This document shows positions 18,791 to 27,411 of a stretch of DNA of 64,000 bases, in pieces. The first letter of the stretch is position 1, and every line of letters begins with the position of its first letter. The notes below the pieces were generated by a model. That model searched no databases. It was not told where the DNA came from and saw only the letters and a list, made by a program, of their open reading frames with translations. The translations under genes and the position numbers were made by a program. The stretch is taken from positions 3,100,001 through 3,164,000 of the forward strand of contig NZ_AP026678.1 in NCBI RefSeq assembly GCF_025998815.1, given 5' to 3'. This stretch comes from Ignavibacterium sp. (GTDB lineage: Bacteria > Bacteroidota > Ignavibacteria > Ignavibacteriales > Ignavibacteriaceae).

Positions 18791-18819
18791 GCAAAAAAGG
18801 AAGCGCATCGGCTTCCTTT
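18791..18819 (-). terminator. Rho-independent terminator of rpmB
   Basis: On the minus strand AAAGGAAGC (18819-18811) pairs with GCTTCCTTT (18804-18796) around a 6-base loop, followed by further T residues. Confidence 0.88.
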
Positions 18820-18849
18820 AATTTGAATTCCATTAAACTTAAAGATTAT

Positions 18850-19089
18850 TTATCTGACCTTAATCTTGTTTTCCTTAATCAGTTTGGCAATGTGAGCGGT
18901 GCCTTTTTTGTTAATTGTTTTAATTGCACTGGTAGAAAGTCTTAAGGTTACAAAACGATTAAGCTCCTGAACCCAAATTCTCTTTTTCTGCAGATTTGGT
19001 AAAAATCTTCTGTTTGTCTTGTTGTGAGCATGCGAAATACTGCTTCCGTAAACAGGTCCTTTTCCTGTTACCTGACATCTTCTCGACAT
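18850..19089 (-). CDS. rpmB: 50S ribosomal protein L28
   Basis: Basic protein of 79 residues, beginning [25 protein letters not shown] in summary form, the L28 N-terminal signature (VTGK and SHAHNKT). The usual L33 partner gene is not adjacent. It has Shine-Dalgarno AAGGAG, its own promoter and its own terminator, so it is a single-gene unit. Confidence 0.95.
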   Translation of the reverse strand: MSRRCQVTGKGPVYGSSISHAHNKTNRRFLPNLQKKRIWVQELNRFVTLRLSTSAIKTINKKGTAHIAKLIKENKIKVR

Positions 19090-19127
19090 TTTTAATTACT
19101 CCTTCTTAATATTCCAATTTTGAGCAA

Positions 19128-19158
19128 CAAATATAGAAAGTTTATACTTAATCAGAAA
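19128..19158 (-). promoter_or_regulatory. Predicted Bacteroidota-type promoter of rpmB
   Basis: On the minus strand the box TATATTTG (19135-19128) matches the TAnnTTTG -7 consensus exactly. Nineteen bases upstream the sequence is TTTC, one mismatch from the TTTG -33 box. The predicted start is about 30 bases before the rpmB ATG. Confidence 0.55.
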
Positions 19159-19292
19159 ACTTTCCATCAAAAATTTTTTAAAAAATTCTATTAAAAGTAA
19201 CTATTGATGTTGACAATTATTTAAGAACTGCTAAATTTATAATTGAAATCTTAAGCAAATCGTTTATTTCCAAAAATTTGAAAGGATGAGAT

Positions 19293-19904
19293 ATGGAATT
19301 CTATGAATTACATCCTGTTAACCCACAAATCAGATTCATTAATAAAGCAATTGATGTTCTACGGGATGGTGGAATAGTCATTTTCCCGACAGATACATAT
19401 TACGGAATTGGTTGTGATCTTTATAATAAGGAAGGTATTGAAAAATTACTTGCAATAAAAAATGAAACGAATACGAAACTTTTCAGCTTTATTTTTTCTG
19501 ATTTTAAGGATATAAGTAAATATGCCAAAGTTTCTGATTATGCTTTTAAGATTATGAAAAAACTTTTGCCCGGTCCTTATACATTCATTTTGCCGGCAGC
19601 CAAAGAGGTTCCTAAAAAACTTTGGAGTAAGAGAAAAACTGTTGGAATAAGAATGCCCGAACATAATGTCTGTAAATTATTGGTTTCTGGACTCGGTAAC
19701 CCGATTGTAAGTACGAGCACTACAAACCGCTTGGGCGATCCGATTGTAGATCCGAACGAAATAAAAAATGTTTTTAACTCTCAGGTTGATTTGATGCTCG
19801 CATCAAGTAACCTTATTGCAGAACCTTCAAGTGTTATTGACCTCAGTGGCGAGGAGCCAGTCGTAGTTAGAGAAGGTGCAGGCGACATAAGTATTTTTCA
19901 GTAA
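19293..19904 (+). CDS. Sua5/YciO/YrdC-family protein (threonylcarbamoyl-AMP synthase-like)
   Basis: Protein of 203 residues with the YrdC fold. FPTDTYYGIGCDL near residue 30 and KLLPGPYTFILPA near residue 90 are family hallmarks. YrdC/Sua5 enzymes make threonylcarbamoyl-AMP for the t6A modification of tRNA. The YciO branch, which this resembles in length, has a less certain role. It stands alone with Shine-Dalgarno AAAGGATGAG, and its stop lies three bases from that of the convergent SDR gene. Confidence 0.85.
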   Translation: MEFYELHPVNPQIRFINKAIDVLRDGGIVIFPTDTYYGIGCDLYNKEGIEKLLAIKNETNTKLFSFIFSDFKDISKYAKVSDYAFKIMKKLLPGPYTFILPAAKEVPKKLWSKRKTVGIRMPEHNVCKLLVSGLGNPIVSTSTTNRLGDPIVDPNEIKNVFNSQVDLMLASSNLIAEPSSVIDLSGEEPVVVREGAGDISIFQ

Positions 19905-19907
19905 GCT

Positions 19908-20681
19908 CTACTTTTTTCTGTGAACAAAATTCGATGATGCCTGAGCTAAAGGAGTGAGTATAATCTGATTTATATTTACGTGCTTTGGTCTTGTTGCAGC
20001 ATATATAACAGCATCTGCAACATCCTGTGGAGTTAACGGCTGAAGACCATCATAAACTTTTTTTGCTCTTTCGTCATCTCCACGGAATCTTACTTTACTG
20101 AATTCTGTTTCAACCATACCGGGATCAACGCTTGTTACTTTAATTCCTTTTTCAAGTACATCAATTCTGAATGACTGACTTAGAGCTTTCACGGCAAACT
20201 TGGTTGCAACATAAACATTGCCCATTGGATAAGGTTCGTGTCCGGCAGTTGAGCCAATGTTAATGATGTGGCCTGTTTGCCTTTCAACCATTTGGGGAAC
20301 AATAACTCTGGAGACATAAAGCAATCCTTTAATATTTGTGTCAATCATCTCATCCCAATCTTCTATTTTGCCTTCATAGAATTTATCAAGACCGCGTGCA
20401 AGCCCTGCATTGTTTACAAGTATATCAATCGTTTTCCATTCATCAGGAAGTGATTCATAAAACGATTTTACTTCATTAAAATTTCTGACATCCAATTTAG
20501 AGGAAATTATTTCAACTTTATACTTTTGAATTAGCTCTTCGGCAAGAATATCAATTCTTTCTTTTCTCCTTGCAGTTAAAATTAGTTTGGCATTTAGTTC
20601 AGCAAATTTTTCTGCACATGCTTTACCAATACCTGATGATGCGCCTGTTATAAGAACAGTTTTTCCTTCAAGAGTTACCAT
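19908..20681 (-). CDS. SDR-family NAD(P)-dependent oxidoreductase (YdfG-like)
   Basis: Classical short-chain dehydrogenase of 257 residues. The cofactor motif TGASSGIGKA is near residue 11, NNAG near residue 90, and the Ser-Tyr-Lys triad lies in IGSTAGHEPYPMG and YVATK. The PGMVETEFS segment and overall pattern resemble YdfG-type 3-hydroxy acid dehydrogenases, but substrate cannot be assigned. It is the last gene of a four-gene minus-strand block, after the AmrS-like gene. Confidence 0.9.
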   Translation of the reverse strand: MVTLEGKTVLITGASSGIGKACAEKFAELNAKLILTARRKERIDILAEELIQKYKVEIISSKLDVRNFNEVKSFYESLPDEWKTIDILVNNAGLARGLDKFYEGKIEDWDEMIDTNIKGLLYVSRVIVPQMVERQTGHIINIGSTAGHEPYPMGNVYVATKFAVKALSQSFRIDVLEKGIKVTSVDPGMVETEFSKVRFRGDDERAKKVYDGLQPLTPQDVADAVIYAATRPKHVNINQIILTPLAQASSNFVHRKK

Positions 20682-20695
20682 TGTTGAAATCCTTT

Positions 20696-21721
20696 TTAAT
20701 TAAATATTCCCGGAATATGGAAACCGCACTTTGTGCATTTTCCTTTTTCAAAGTTATGAAATTTTATGTTATGCCAGTTTCTTTCAATCATAAGTGAATT
20801 ACAGTTAGGGCAGAATGTTGATTGATTTTTCGAATCAAGTACATTTCCGACATAACAATATTTTATTCCCTCTGTTTCAGCAATTCTTTTTGCTCTTAAT
20901 AATGTTGAGTGAGGAGTCGGTGATTTATCCCTCATCTTAAAATCCGGATGAAATGCAGTGAAATGTACTGGAACATTTTCACCAAGATTTTTTAATATCC
21001 ATTCGCATTCCTTTCTTATTTCATCATCGGAATCATTTTCACCCGGAATTAAAAGTGTTGTTAGTTCAATCCAGACATTAGTTTCATGTTTTAACCAGTA
21101 GATTGTATCAAGCACATAATCGAGATGAGATAAAGTATTTTTGAAATAAAATCTTTCAGTGAAACCTTTTAAGTCAACATTAGCGGCATCAATGTACTGA
21201 TAGATTTCTTTCCTTGCCTCTTTATCAATATAGCCGGCAGTTACCATTACATTCTTAATTCCTTCTTCACGAGCAAGTTTGGAAATGTCAATTACATATT
21301 CTCCGAAAATAGTTGGGTCATTATAAGTATATGCGATTGAAGGTGTTTTATATTTTTTTGCCAATGCAACAACATCCTCAGGTGAAGCTTCTACCGAATA
21401 TGTCTCATCAAGTTTTGCTTTGCTGATTGACCAATTTTGACAAAACTTACAACCAAGATTGCAACCAGCAGTTCCAAAAGATAAGATAGATGTGCCCGGA
21501 AGAAAATGATTCAGTGGTTTTTTTTCAACCGGATCAATTGCAAATCCTGTTGGTCTTCCGTAGCCGATTGAATAAAGTTTTCCGCCAATGTTTTGTCTAA
21601 TGTAGCAGAAGCCAGGTTGTCCATCGCCAATTTCACAGTACCGTGGACATAGTGTGCAAAGTATTTTTCCTTTTTCCGTAGGTTGCCACCACTTTGCTTC
21701 TTTAAGTTCTGATGTTCTCAT
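20696..21721 (-). CDS. amrS: AmmeMemoRadiSam system radical SAM enzyme (AmrS-like)
   Basis: Radical SAM protein of 341 residues with the cluster motif CNLGCKFCQNW (CX3CX2C). An N-terminal Cys-rich element (LCPRYCEIGDGQPGFC) and a C-terminal zinc-ribbon-like pair, CPNC and CTKCG, flank it. It matches the family found with Memo and AMMECR1 proteins, related to pyruvate-formate-lyase activases. Neither partner gene is in this window. The family's reaction is not established. It ends one base before the pyruvate kinase start on the same strand. Confidence 0.88.
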   Translation of the reverse strand: MRTSELKEAKWWQPTEKGKILCTLCPRYCEIGDGQPGFCYIRQNIGGKLYSIGYGRPTGFAIDPVEKKPLNHFLPGTSILSFGTAGCNLGCKFCQNWSISKAKLDETYSVEASPEDVVALAKKYKTPSIAYTYNDPTIFGEYVIDISKLAREEGIKNVMVTAGYIDKEARKEIYQYIDAANVDLKGFTERFYFKNTLSHLDYVLDTIYWLKHETNVWIELTTLLIPGENDSDDEIRKECEWILKNLGENVPVHFTAFHPDFKMRDKSPTPHSTLLRAKRIAETEGIKYCYVGNVLDSKNQSTFCPNCNSLMIERNWHNIKFHNFEKGKCTKCGFHIPGIFN

Positions 21722-21722
21722 A

Positions 21723-23159
21723 TTACATCACCTCAAATCTTATCCAGTTTGTTCTGCTCTTTTCTGAATAAGGAGCTCCGGCTGTAAAAATAAGAAGATC
21801 GCCTGATTTTGCAAGTCCTGAATTAAGTATAGAAGTTTTGGCTTCTTCAATTGCAATATGTTCTTTATCAATCTTCTCCGAAAAAATTGGAATTACACCC
21901 CAATGTAATGAAAGATTATTCATTGTTTCAAAGTTGTTTGAAACAGCTATGATTTTTGCTTTAGGTCTGTATTTCGAAATCAATCTTGCTGTTCTTCCTT
22001 TTTCTGTAAATACCACAATTGCCTGTGCATTTGTCTGATGACTGATTGACACAACTGCTCTTCCAACAGAATCAAATAACTTTTCCTGAAGTGAATCCGG
22101 AATCAGATAATCCATTTCTTTTTTAGCAATAGAATGTTCTTCTGCATTTTTAAGTATATCATTCATTATCTGAACGGTTCTTACAGGAAATTTTCCAACA
22201 GAAGTTTCGCCACTTAGCATTACAACATCAGTTCCATCCCAAACAGCATTTGCAACATCAGATGCTTCTGCTCTTGTTGGAATTGGTGAGTTTATCATTG
22301 ATTCGAGCATCTGCGTTGCAGTAATTACCATCTTTCCTGCACAATTACATTTTCTTATAATTGATTTTTGCAAAACAGGAACTTCCTGAGGTTGAAGCTC
22401 AACACCCAAATCACCGCGGGCAATCATAATTCCATCAGCAATTTTTAATATGTCATCAATCTGTTCAACGGCTTCCTTCTTTTCGATTTTTGCAATTACG
22501 GGAATTTCTTTCCCTTTCATCAAGAGCCAGTTCTTTAATTCAATTACATCTTCGGCACTACGAACAAATGACAGCGCGATAAAATCAACTCTGTGTTTAA
22601 GTGCGAACTCAAGATTTTCATAATCCTTTTCTGTGATTGAAGGGGTGCTTAGTTTCATCCCAGGCAGATTCATCCCTTTTCTTGGTTTCAAAGTTCCGTT
22701 GTTCAGAACTTTGCAAATTACTGAGCTCTCAGTTTTTTCAATTATTGAAAGGCGAATCAAACCATCATCAATCAAAATAAGATTACCAACTTCAGCATCT
22801 CGTGGAAGATATTTGTAAGTCGTGGAAATCTTTTCTTTTGTTCCGATAACTTTTTCAGTTGTGATTTCAATTATGTCATTTTCTTTTACCGGAATTTCTG
22901 GCTCTGCAAGTTCACCAATCCGGATTTTTGGTCCTTGCAAATCAATCAGAACAGCAAGTGGAGTTTTTTCTTCTACACAGGCAAGATAAATGTTCCTGAA
23001 AATTTCTTCGAAGAAATTAAAATCGCCATGAGAAAAATTTAATCTTATTCCATCAATACCGGCATAAATAAGATTTTTAATTTGTTCGACTGTTGCTGTT
23101 GCCGGTCCAAGCGTAGCAAGTATTTTTGTTTTTGCAATATGTTCAACTGCTTCGGGCAT
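21723..23159 (-). CDS. pyk: Pyruvate kinase
   Basis: Last step of glycolysis: PEP + ADP to pyruvate + ATP. Length 478, typical. Visible segments are the N-terminal LATLGPAT, the catalytic IAKIEKKEAV (Lys), the Mg2+-binding MIARGDLGVE, and the ITATQMLESM and VMLSGETSVGKFP motifs, followed by the C-terminal regulatory domain. Its ATG shares one base with the stop of the Lon-like gene, suggesting cotranslation. Confidence 0.96.
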   Translation of the reverse strand: MPEAVEHIAKTKILATLGPATATVEQIKNLIYAGIDGIRLNFSHGDFNFFEEIFRNIYLACVEEKTPLAVLIDLQGPKIRIGELAEPEIPVKENDIIEITTEKVIGTKEKISTTYKYLPRDAEVGNLILIDDGLIRLSIIEKTESSVICKVLNNGTLKPRKGMNLPGMKLSTPSITEKDYENLEFALKHRVDFIALSFVRSAEDVIELKNWLLMKGKEIPVIAKIEKKEAVEQIDDILKIADGIMIARGDLGVELQPQEVPVLQKSIIRKCNCAGKMVITATQMLESMINSPIPTRAEASDVANAVWDGTDVVMLSGETSVGKFPVRTVQIMNDILKNAEEHSIAKKEMDYLIPDSLQEKLFDSVGRAVVSISHQTNAQAIVVFTEKGRTARLISKYRPKAKIIAVSNNFETMNNLSLHWGVIPIFSEKIDKEHIAIEEAKTSILNSGLAKSGDLLIFTAGAPYSEKSRTNWIRFEVM

Positions 23160-25615
23160 TATTTCTTACTTTTCTTTTTTTGTTGATTGTTATTCTGAGT
23201 TCGAACCTGTCTTGATTTCTCGTAGAGTTCTCTTATTCGCTTTTCTACAAGATAAAAAACAGAGCCAGCTTCATAACCTTTTGCTGTCTTTTTTCCTGCC
23301 TTAACTCCGGTAAGTATTTCAATACCTTCTTCAACTCTGGAAATCGGATACAGATGAAATATCCCTTTCTTTACTGCTTCAATAACTTCTTCCTTGAGCA
23401 TTAAATCTCTTATGTTTTGAACCGGAAAGATAACACCTTGAGTTCCTGTGAATCCTTGCAATTTACAGATATCAAAAAATCCTTCAATCTTTTCATTGAC
23501 ACCACCAATAGGTTGAACATCTCCTTTTTGATTAAGAGAACCTGTAACAGCAATTGATTGCTTTAGTGGTAAGTTAGAAAGAACAGACAGCAAAGCAAAA
23601 ATTTCTGTGCAGGAAGCACTATCTCCTTCAACCATTCCGTAGGATTGTTCGAACACAAGATTAGCATTGAATGATAAAGGCATATCCTGTCCGAATGTTT
23701 CGCGGAAATAACCTGATATAATCAGAACGCCTTTGTTATAATGTCTTCCGCTCATTCCGGCTTCGCGTTCAACATTAATTATTGCTCCACTTCCGAGTGA
23801 AACAGTTGCGGTAATTCTCGTTGGTCTTCCGAAAGAATAAAAGTCTGCATCGTAAACTGCGAGTCCGTTTATTTGTCCTACTCTTTCACCCTGAGTGTCA
23901 ATTAAAATCAGATTGTCTTTATACATCTCAGTGATTTTTGATTCAAGCATTCCATGTCTGTCTTTCGCCATTCTGTAAGCTTTCTGAACATGGAAATCAG
24001 AAACAATATTTTGCCCATCATCCTTAGCCCAGAAACTTGCTTCGCGCATTACATCAGCTATGCGTGAAAATCTTGTACTCAATTTATCCTGCCTTCCTGC
24101 AAAAATTGCACTTATCTCCAGCAGGTAGGCAATTGCAGATTTATCAAACTCAAGTAGGTTTTCTTCTTTAATAAGTTTCTTAATTACTTTGGCATATTCC
24201 TGAATATTGTGATCAGTCCTGTTAATTTCATAATCAAAATCAGCTTTCACTTTAAACATTTTTTTGAAATCATATTCGCGTTCACTCAAATATGAATAGA
24301 TGATTTGACTGCCGATTAAAATTACTTTTGTTTCAATATCAATTGGCTGAGGTTTCAATGATGTAGATGAAAGTGAAAACAGAAATGGTGATTCCTGAAT
24401 TTCTAATTTATTATAAGTGAGAACTCTTTTTAGCGTTTTCCAAACACCTGGTTCTTCGAATAAATGAAGAACATTCAATACAAGGTAACCACCGTTTGCC
24501 TTAAGTAGTGAACCGGCTTTAATATTTGTAAAATCACTATACCATCCACCGTGCCCATCGCTTACCCGTTCAATTGTTCCGAAAAGATTTACAAAAGTTG
24601 GATTGGTTTCAATTATTACGGGACATTCGTTTGTATCGCTATTATCGAGAATGATGTTCACATCGTAATCACTGAAGTAGTCAATTTCCACGCCTTGTTG
24701 AGTTGTTTCGCCAAGCGGTTTAACGCCTTTGAATATTTGAATATTGCTAAGAATATTTTCTTCAACCTGATTCAGAAAATTTAAAACAGAGTTTGAGCCA
24801 TACTTTTCTTTAAGTCCTTCAAAAATTCCTTTGACAATTATTTCAGCACTATCCCGTTCAAGCTGTTGAAGTTTTTCCTGAAATTCCTGACTTATCTTTA
24901 ATCCTTTCTTGAACAACATCTGAAGATCTTGCTGACTATCCTGATATTGCTTGAAAATTTCCTGTGCCTGCTCTTTTGAAATTTTATTCTGAGTTACAAG
25001 CTCTTCAATTTGAAAGATCGGAACAGGATTTCCATCAATCAGCGGAAGTATGTCTGGTCTGATTACTTCACCAACTTTAATTTGTCCAAGTGAGAATCCT
25101 TTTTTACGTAATTCTTTATCAAATGAATTCATCAACTCCTGTTCTTTTTGATTGTACTCATCAATCAGATTTTTCTTGCGAGTAAGATATAAATCACTCT
25201 CAAGAGCTAGAGGTATTCTTTGCTTAAGGATTTCAATTGCTGATTGTAAATCCTGACGAAACTCTTTTGCTCTTCCTTTTGGAAACTTTAAGAGCATTGG
25301 TTGATCAGGATCTTTAAAGTTATTTACATAAGCATAATCGTGAAGTTCCGGACATTTTGCAGTAATCTTTTCTAACATTTTCTTTACTGTTGTTGCTTTT
25401 CCGGAACCGGAAAGTCCTGCAATATAGATATTGTAACCAGGGCTTCTTAAATCAACTCCGAGTCGAATTGCCTTTAAAGCTCTTTCCTGACCAAGAATTC
25501 CTTCAATCGGTTCAAGATCTTCTGTTGATTCGAATTCAAAAATTTCGGGATTACATTTCCATCTTAATTCTTCGGGCTTTAATTCTCTGTGAGCAGGAGC
25601 TTTAGGATTTGCCAT
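23159..25615 (-). CDS. LonB-like ATP-dependent protease
   Basis: AAA+ serine protease of 818 residues. Walker A is GLSGSGKAT (67-75). A long helical insertion follows at about 130-280. The C-terminal Lon protease domain has the Ser-Lys dyad Ser666 (EGDSASC) and Lys709 (GGVNEK); the 43-residue spacing equals that of E. coli Lon. The N-terminal substrate domain of classical Lon (LonA) is absent, so this belongs to the Lon-related AAA_32 family. A basic low-complexity tail ends the protein. Role: cytoplasmic turnover of damaged or regulatory proteins, substrates unknown. Confidence 0.9.
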   Translation of the reverse strand: MANPKAPAHRELKPEELRWKCNPEIFEFESTEDLEPIEGILGQERALKAIRLGVDLRSPGYNIYIAGLSGSGKATTVKKMLEKITAKCPELHDYAYVNNFKDPDQPMLLKFPKGRAKEFRQDLQSAIEILKQRIPLALESDLYLTRKKNLIDEYNQKEQELMNSFDKELRKKGFSLGQIKVGEVIRPDILPLIDGNPVPIFQIEELVTQNKISKEQAQEIFKQYQDSQQDLQMLFKKGLKISQEFQEKLQQLERDSAEIIVKGIFEGLKEKYGSNSVLNFLNQVEENILSNIQIFKGVKPLGETTQQGVEIDYFSDYDVNIILDNSDTNECPVIIETNPTFVNLFGTIERVSDGHGGWYSDFTNIKAGSLLKANGGYLVLNVLHLFEEPGVWKTLKRVLTYNKLEIQESPFLFSLSSTSLKPQPIDIETKVILIGSQIIYSYLSEREYDFKKMFKVKADFDYEINRTDHNIQEYAKVIKKLIKEENLLEFDKSAIAYLLEISAIFAGRQDKLSTRFSRIADVMREASFWAKDDGQNIVSDFHVQKAYRMAKDRHGMLESKITEMYKDNLILIDTQGERVGQINGLAVYDADFYSFGRPTRITATVSLGSGAIINVEREAGMSGRHYNKGVLIISGYFRETFGQDMPLSFNANLVFEQSYGMVEGDSASCTEIFALLSVLSNLPLKQSIAVTGSLNQKGDVQPIGGVNEKIEGFFDICKLQGFTGTQGVIFPVQNIRDLMLKEEVIEAVKKGIFHLYPISRVEEGIEILTGVKAGKKTAKGYEAGSVFYLVEKRIRELYEKSRQVRTQNNNQQKKKSKK

Positions 25616-25735
25616 AGTGTTTCCTCATATTTATTTTGGAGTGAGAGGAATGATATACTTTAAATTATTTTTCTCGATGTCAAACTAAACATTCTTTAAA
25701 ATATTTTCAAAGACAGCCATCAAAGGACACTTTTT

Positions 25736-26878
25736 ATGAATGTTGAACAATTCCGGCAACAATTTCCGTTTATTAAAAAAGGAATTATCTATTTTAATCA
25801 TGCTTCAACTGCACCTGTATCTTTGGCTGTTAGAGAAAGAATTACTGAACTGCTGAAAGAAAAATCAGAAACGAAAATTGATGATTACTTTTCTTTCCTT
25901 AAAGTTTATGAAGAAACCAAAATTCTTTTAAGTGAATTGATTAATGCTAAACCTGACAGAATTGCTTTTTTAGATAACACAAGTAACGGTTTAAATATTC
26001 TTGCAACCGGAATTGAATGGAAAGAGGGCGACAGAATTTTATTGAACGATATTGAATTTCCCGCAAATGTTTATCCGTTTCTTAACCTGGAAAAATTTGG
26101 TGTTCAGGTTGATTTTGTTAAATCAAAAAATGGAATTGTCTCTGCAGAAGATATTATTGCAAATGTAAAACCACAGACAAAATTAATCTCCGTTAGTTTC
26201 GTTCAGTTTTTATCGGGATATAAAATTGAACTTGAAAAGCTCGGAAACTTTTGCAGGCAGAATAATATAATTTTTTCGGTTGATGGTATTCAGGGAATTG
26301 GTGCAATGAATTTTGATGTTCAGAAATTCAAAATAGATTTTCTTTCCTGCGGAACACAAAAATGGTTATTTGGTGCTCAAGGTCTTGCATTTATTTATCT
26401 TACCGAAGATTTGCAGAGAAAACTTAATCCGGCTTATGTCGGTTGGCTTTCAGTTGAAGATGCCTGGAATTTGTTGGATTATAAAATGAATTTGAAAAAG
26501 TCTGCTAATGTTTATCAGGGAGGAACTCTTAATTCGCTTGGCATTTACATCTTCAATACATCTTTAAAATTATTAAAGGATTTTGGATTTGACAGAATTG
26601 AAGAAAGAGTAATTTCAAACACTAAGTATCTTCGTAAAAAATTAAATGAGATGGGAATTAAAAGTCTGCTTGATGAAGTAGATGAAAAGTTTTATTCAGG
26701 AATAACAACCTTCAAAGTTGATAACGCAGAAAAATTGTTTAAACATCTTGAGGAAGAAAAAATTGTTTGTTCTTTACGCGAAGGTTTTATAAGATTATCA
26801 CCACATTTTTATAATACATTTGAAGATATTGATGTTGTAATTAAATCAATCAGGAAATTCATAACAAATAAGGATTAA
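25736..26878 (+). CDS. Class V aminotransferase-fold PLP enzyme
   Basis: Protein of 380 residues of the NifS/isopenicillin-N-epimerase fold. The predicted PLP lysine is Lys209 in SCGTQKWLFGAQG, and Asp183 (SVDGIQGIG) should contact the cofactor ring. It lacks a clear cysteine-desulfurase Cys loop, so desulfurase activity is not supported. Substrate unknown. Two bases separate it from the DUF2911 gene. Confidence 0.85.
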   Translation: MNVEQFRQQFPFIKKGIIYFNHASTAPVSLAVRERITELLKEKSETKIDDYFSFLKVYEETKILLSELINAKPDRIAFLDNTSNGLNILATGIEWKEGDRILLNDIEFPANVYPFLNLEKFGVQVDFVKSKNGIVSAEDIIANVKPQTKLISVSFVQFLSGYKIELEKLGNFCRQNNIIFSVDGIQGIGAMNFDVQKFKIDFLSCGTQKWLFGAQGLAFIYLTEDLQRKLNPAYVGWLSVEDAWNLLDYKMNLKKSANVYQGGTLNSLGIYIFNTSLKLLKDFGFDRIEERVISNTKYLRKKLNEMGIKSLLDEVDEKFYSGITTFKVDNAEKLFKHLEEEKIVCSLREGFIRLSPHFYNTFEDIDVVIKSIRKFITNKD

Positions 26879-26880
26879 AT

Positions 26881-27411
26881 ATGATAAAAACATTATTGGT
26901 ACTGATGCTCTCATTATTTTCTTTTACAATTTTAGCACAGAATAAAGAAGAAAAAGTTAGAGTAAGTCCTAAAGCAGAAGTAATGCAGGTAGTTGGCTTC
27001 ACGGAAGTCAGAATAATTTACAGTCGACCGGGTGTTAAAGGAAGAGAAATCTGGGGCGGATTGGTGCCATACAACCAGGTCTGGCGTGCTGGTGCAAATG
27101 AAGCTACAAAATTTATTTTCAGTACGGATGTTTTAATAGAAGGTAAACTGTTGAAAGCCGGTTCGTACAGTTTCTTTGCAATTCCAGGGAAAAATGAATG
27201 GACATTAATTTTCAATAAAGTTGCTGATCAATGGGGAGCATTTGAGTATAATGAATCACAGGATGCTTTGAGAATAAAAGTTAAACCGGAAAAAGGGAAT
27301 ATGCAGGAATGGCTTACATATACGATTACCAAGACTTCTGATACATCGGCAATTATAAGACTGGAATGGGAAAAATTAAGAGTCCCATTTAAAGTTGAAG
27401 TTAAATTATAA
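26881..27411 (+). CDS. Exported DUF2911-domain protein
   Basis: Protein of 176 residues with a signal peptide (about 1-19, cleavage after ILA) and a DUF2911 domain. Family hallmarks are YSRPGVKGREIWGGLVPY and VWRAGANEAT. The domain is common in Bacteroidota exported proteins; function unknown. The final six bases, TTATAA, hold the stops of both this gene and the convergent membrane-protein gene. Confidence 0.88.
   Translation: MIKTLLVLMLSLFSFTILAQNKEEKVRVSPKAEVMQVVGFTEVRIIYSRPGVKGREIWGGLVPYNQVWRAGANEATKFIFSTDVLIEGKLLKAGSYSFFAIPGKNEWTLIFNKVADQWGAFEYNESQDALRIKVKPEKGNMQEWLTYTITKTSDTSAIIRLEWEKLRVPFKVEVKL

Noticed and set aside
23159-25615. Classical Lon (LonA)
   Set aside because: The N-terminal LonA substrate domain is missing and the active-site context is EGDSAS, as in LonB-like enzymes.
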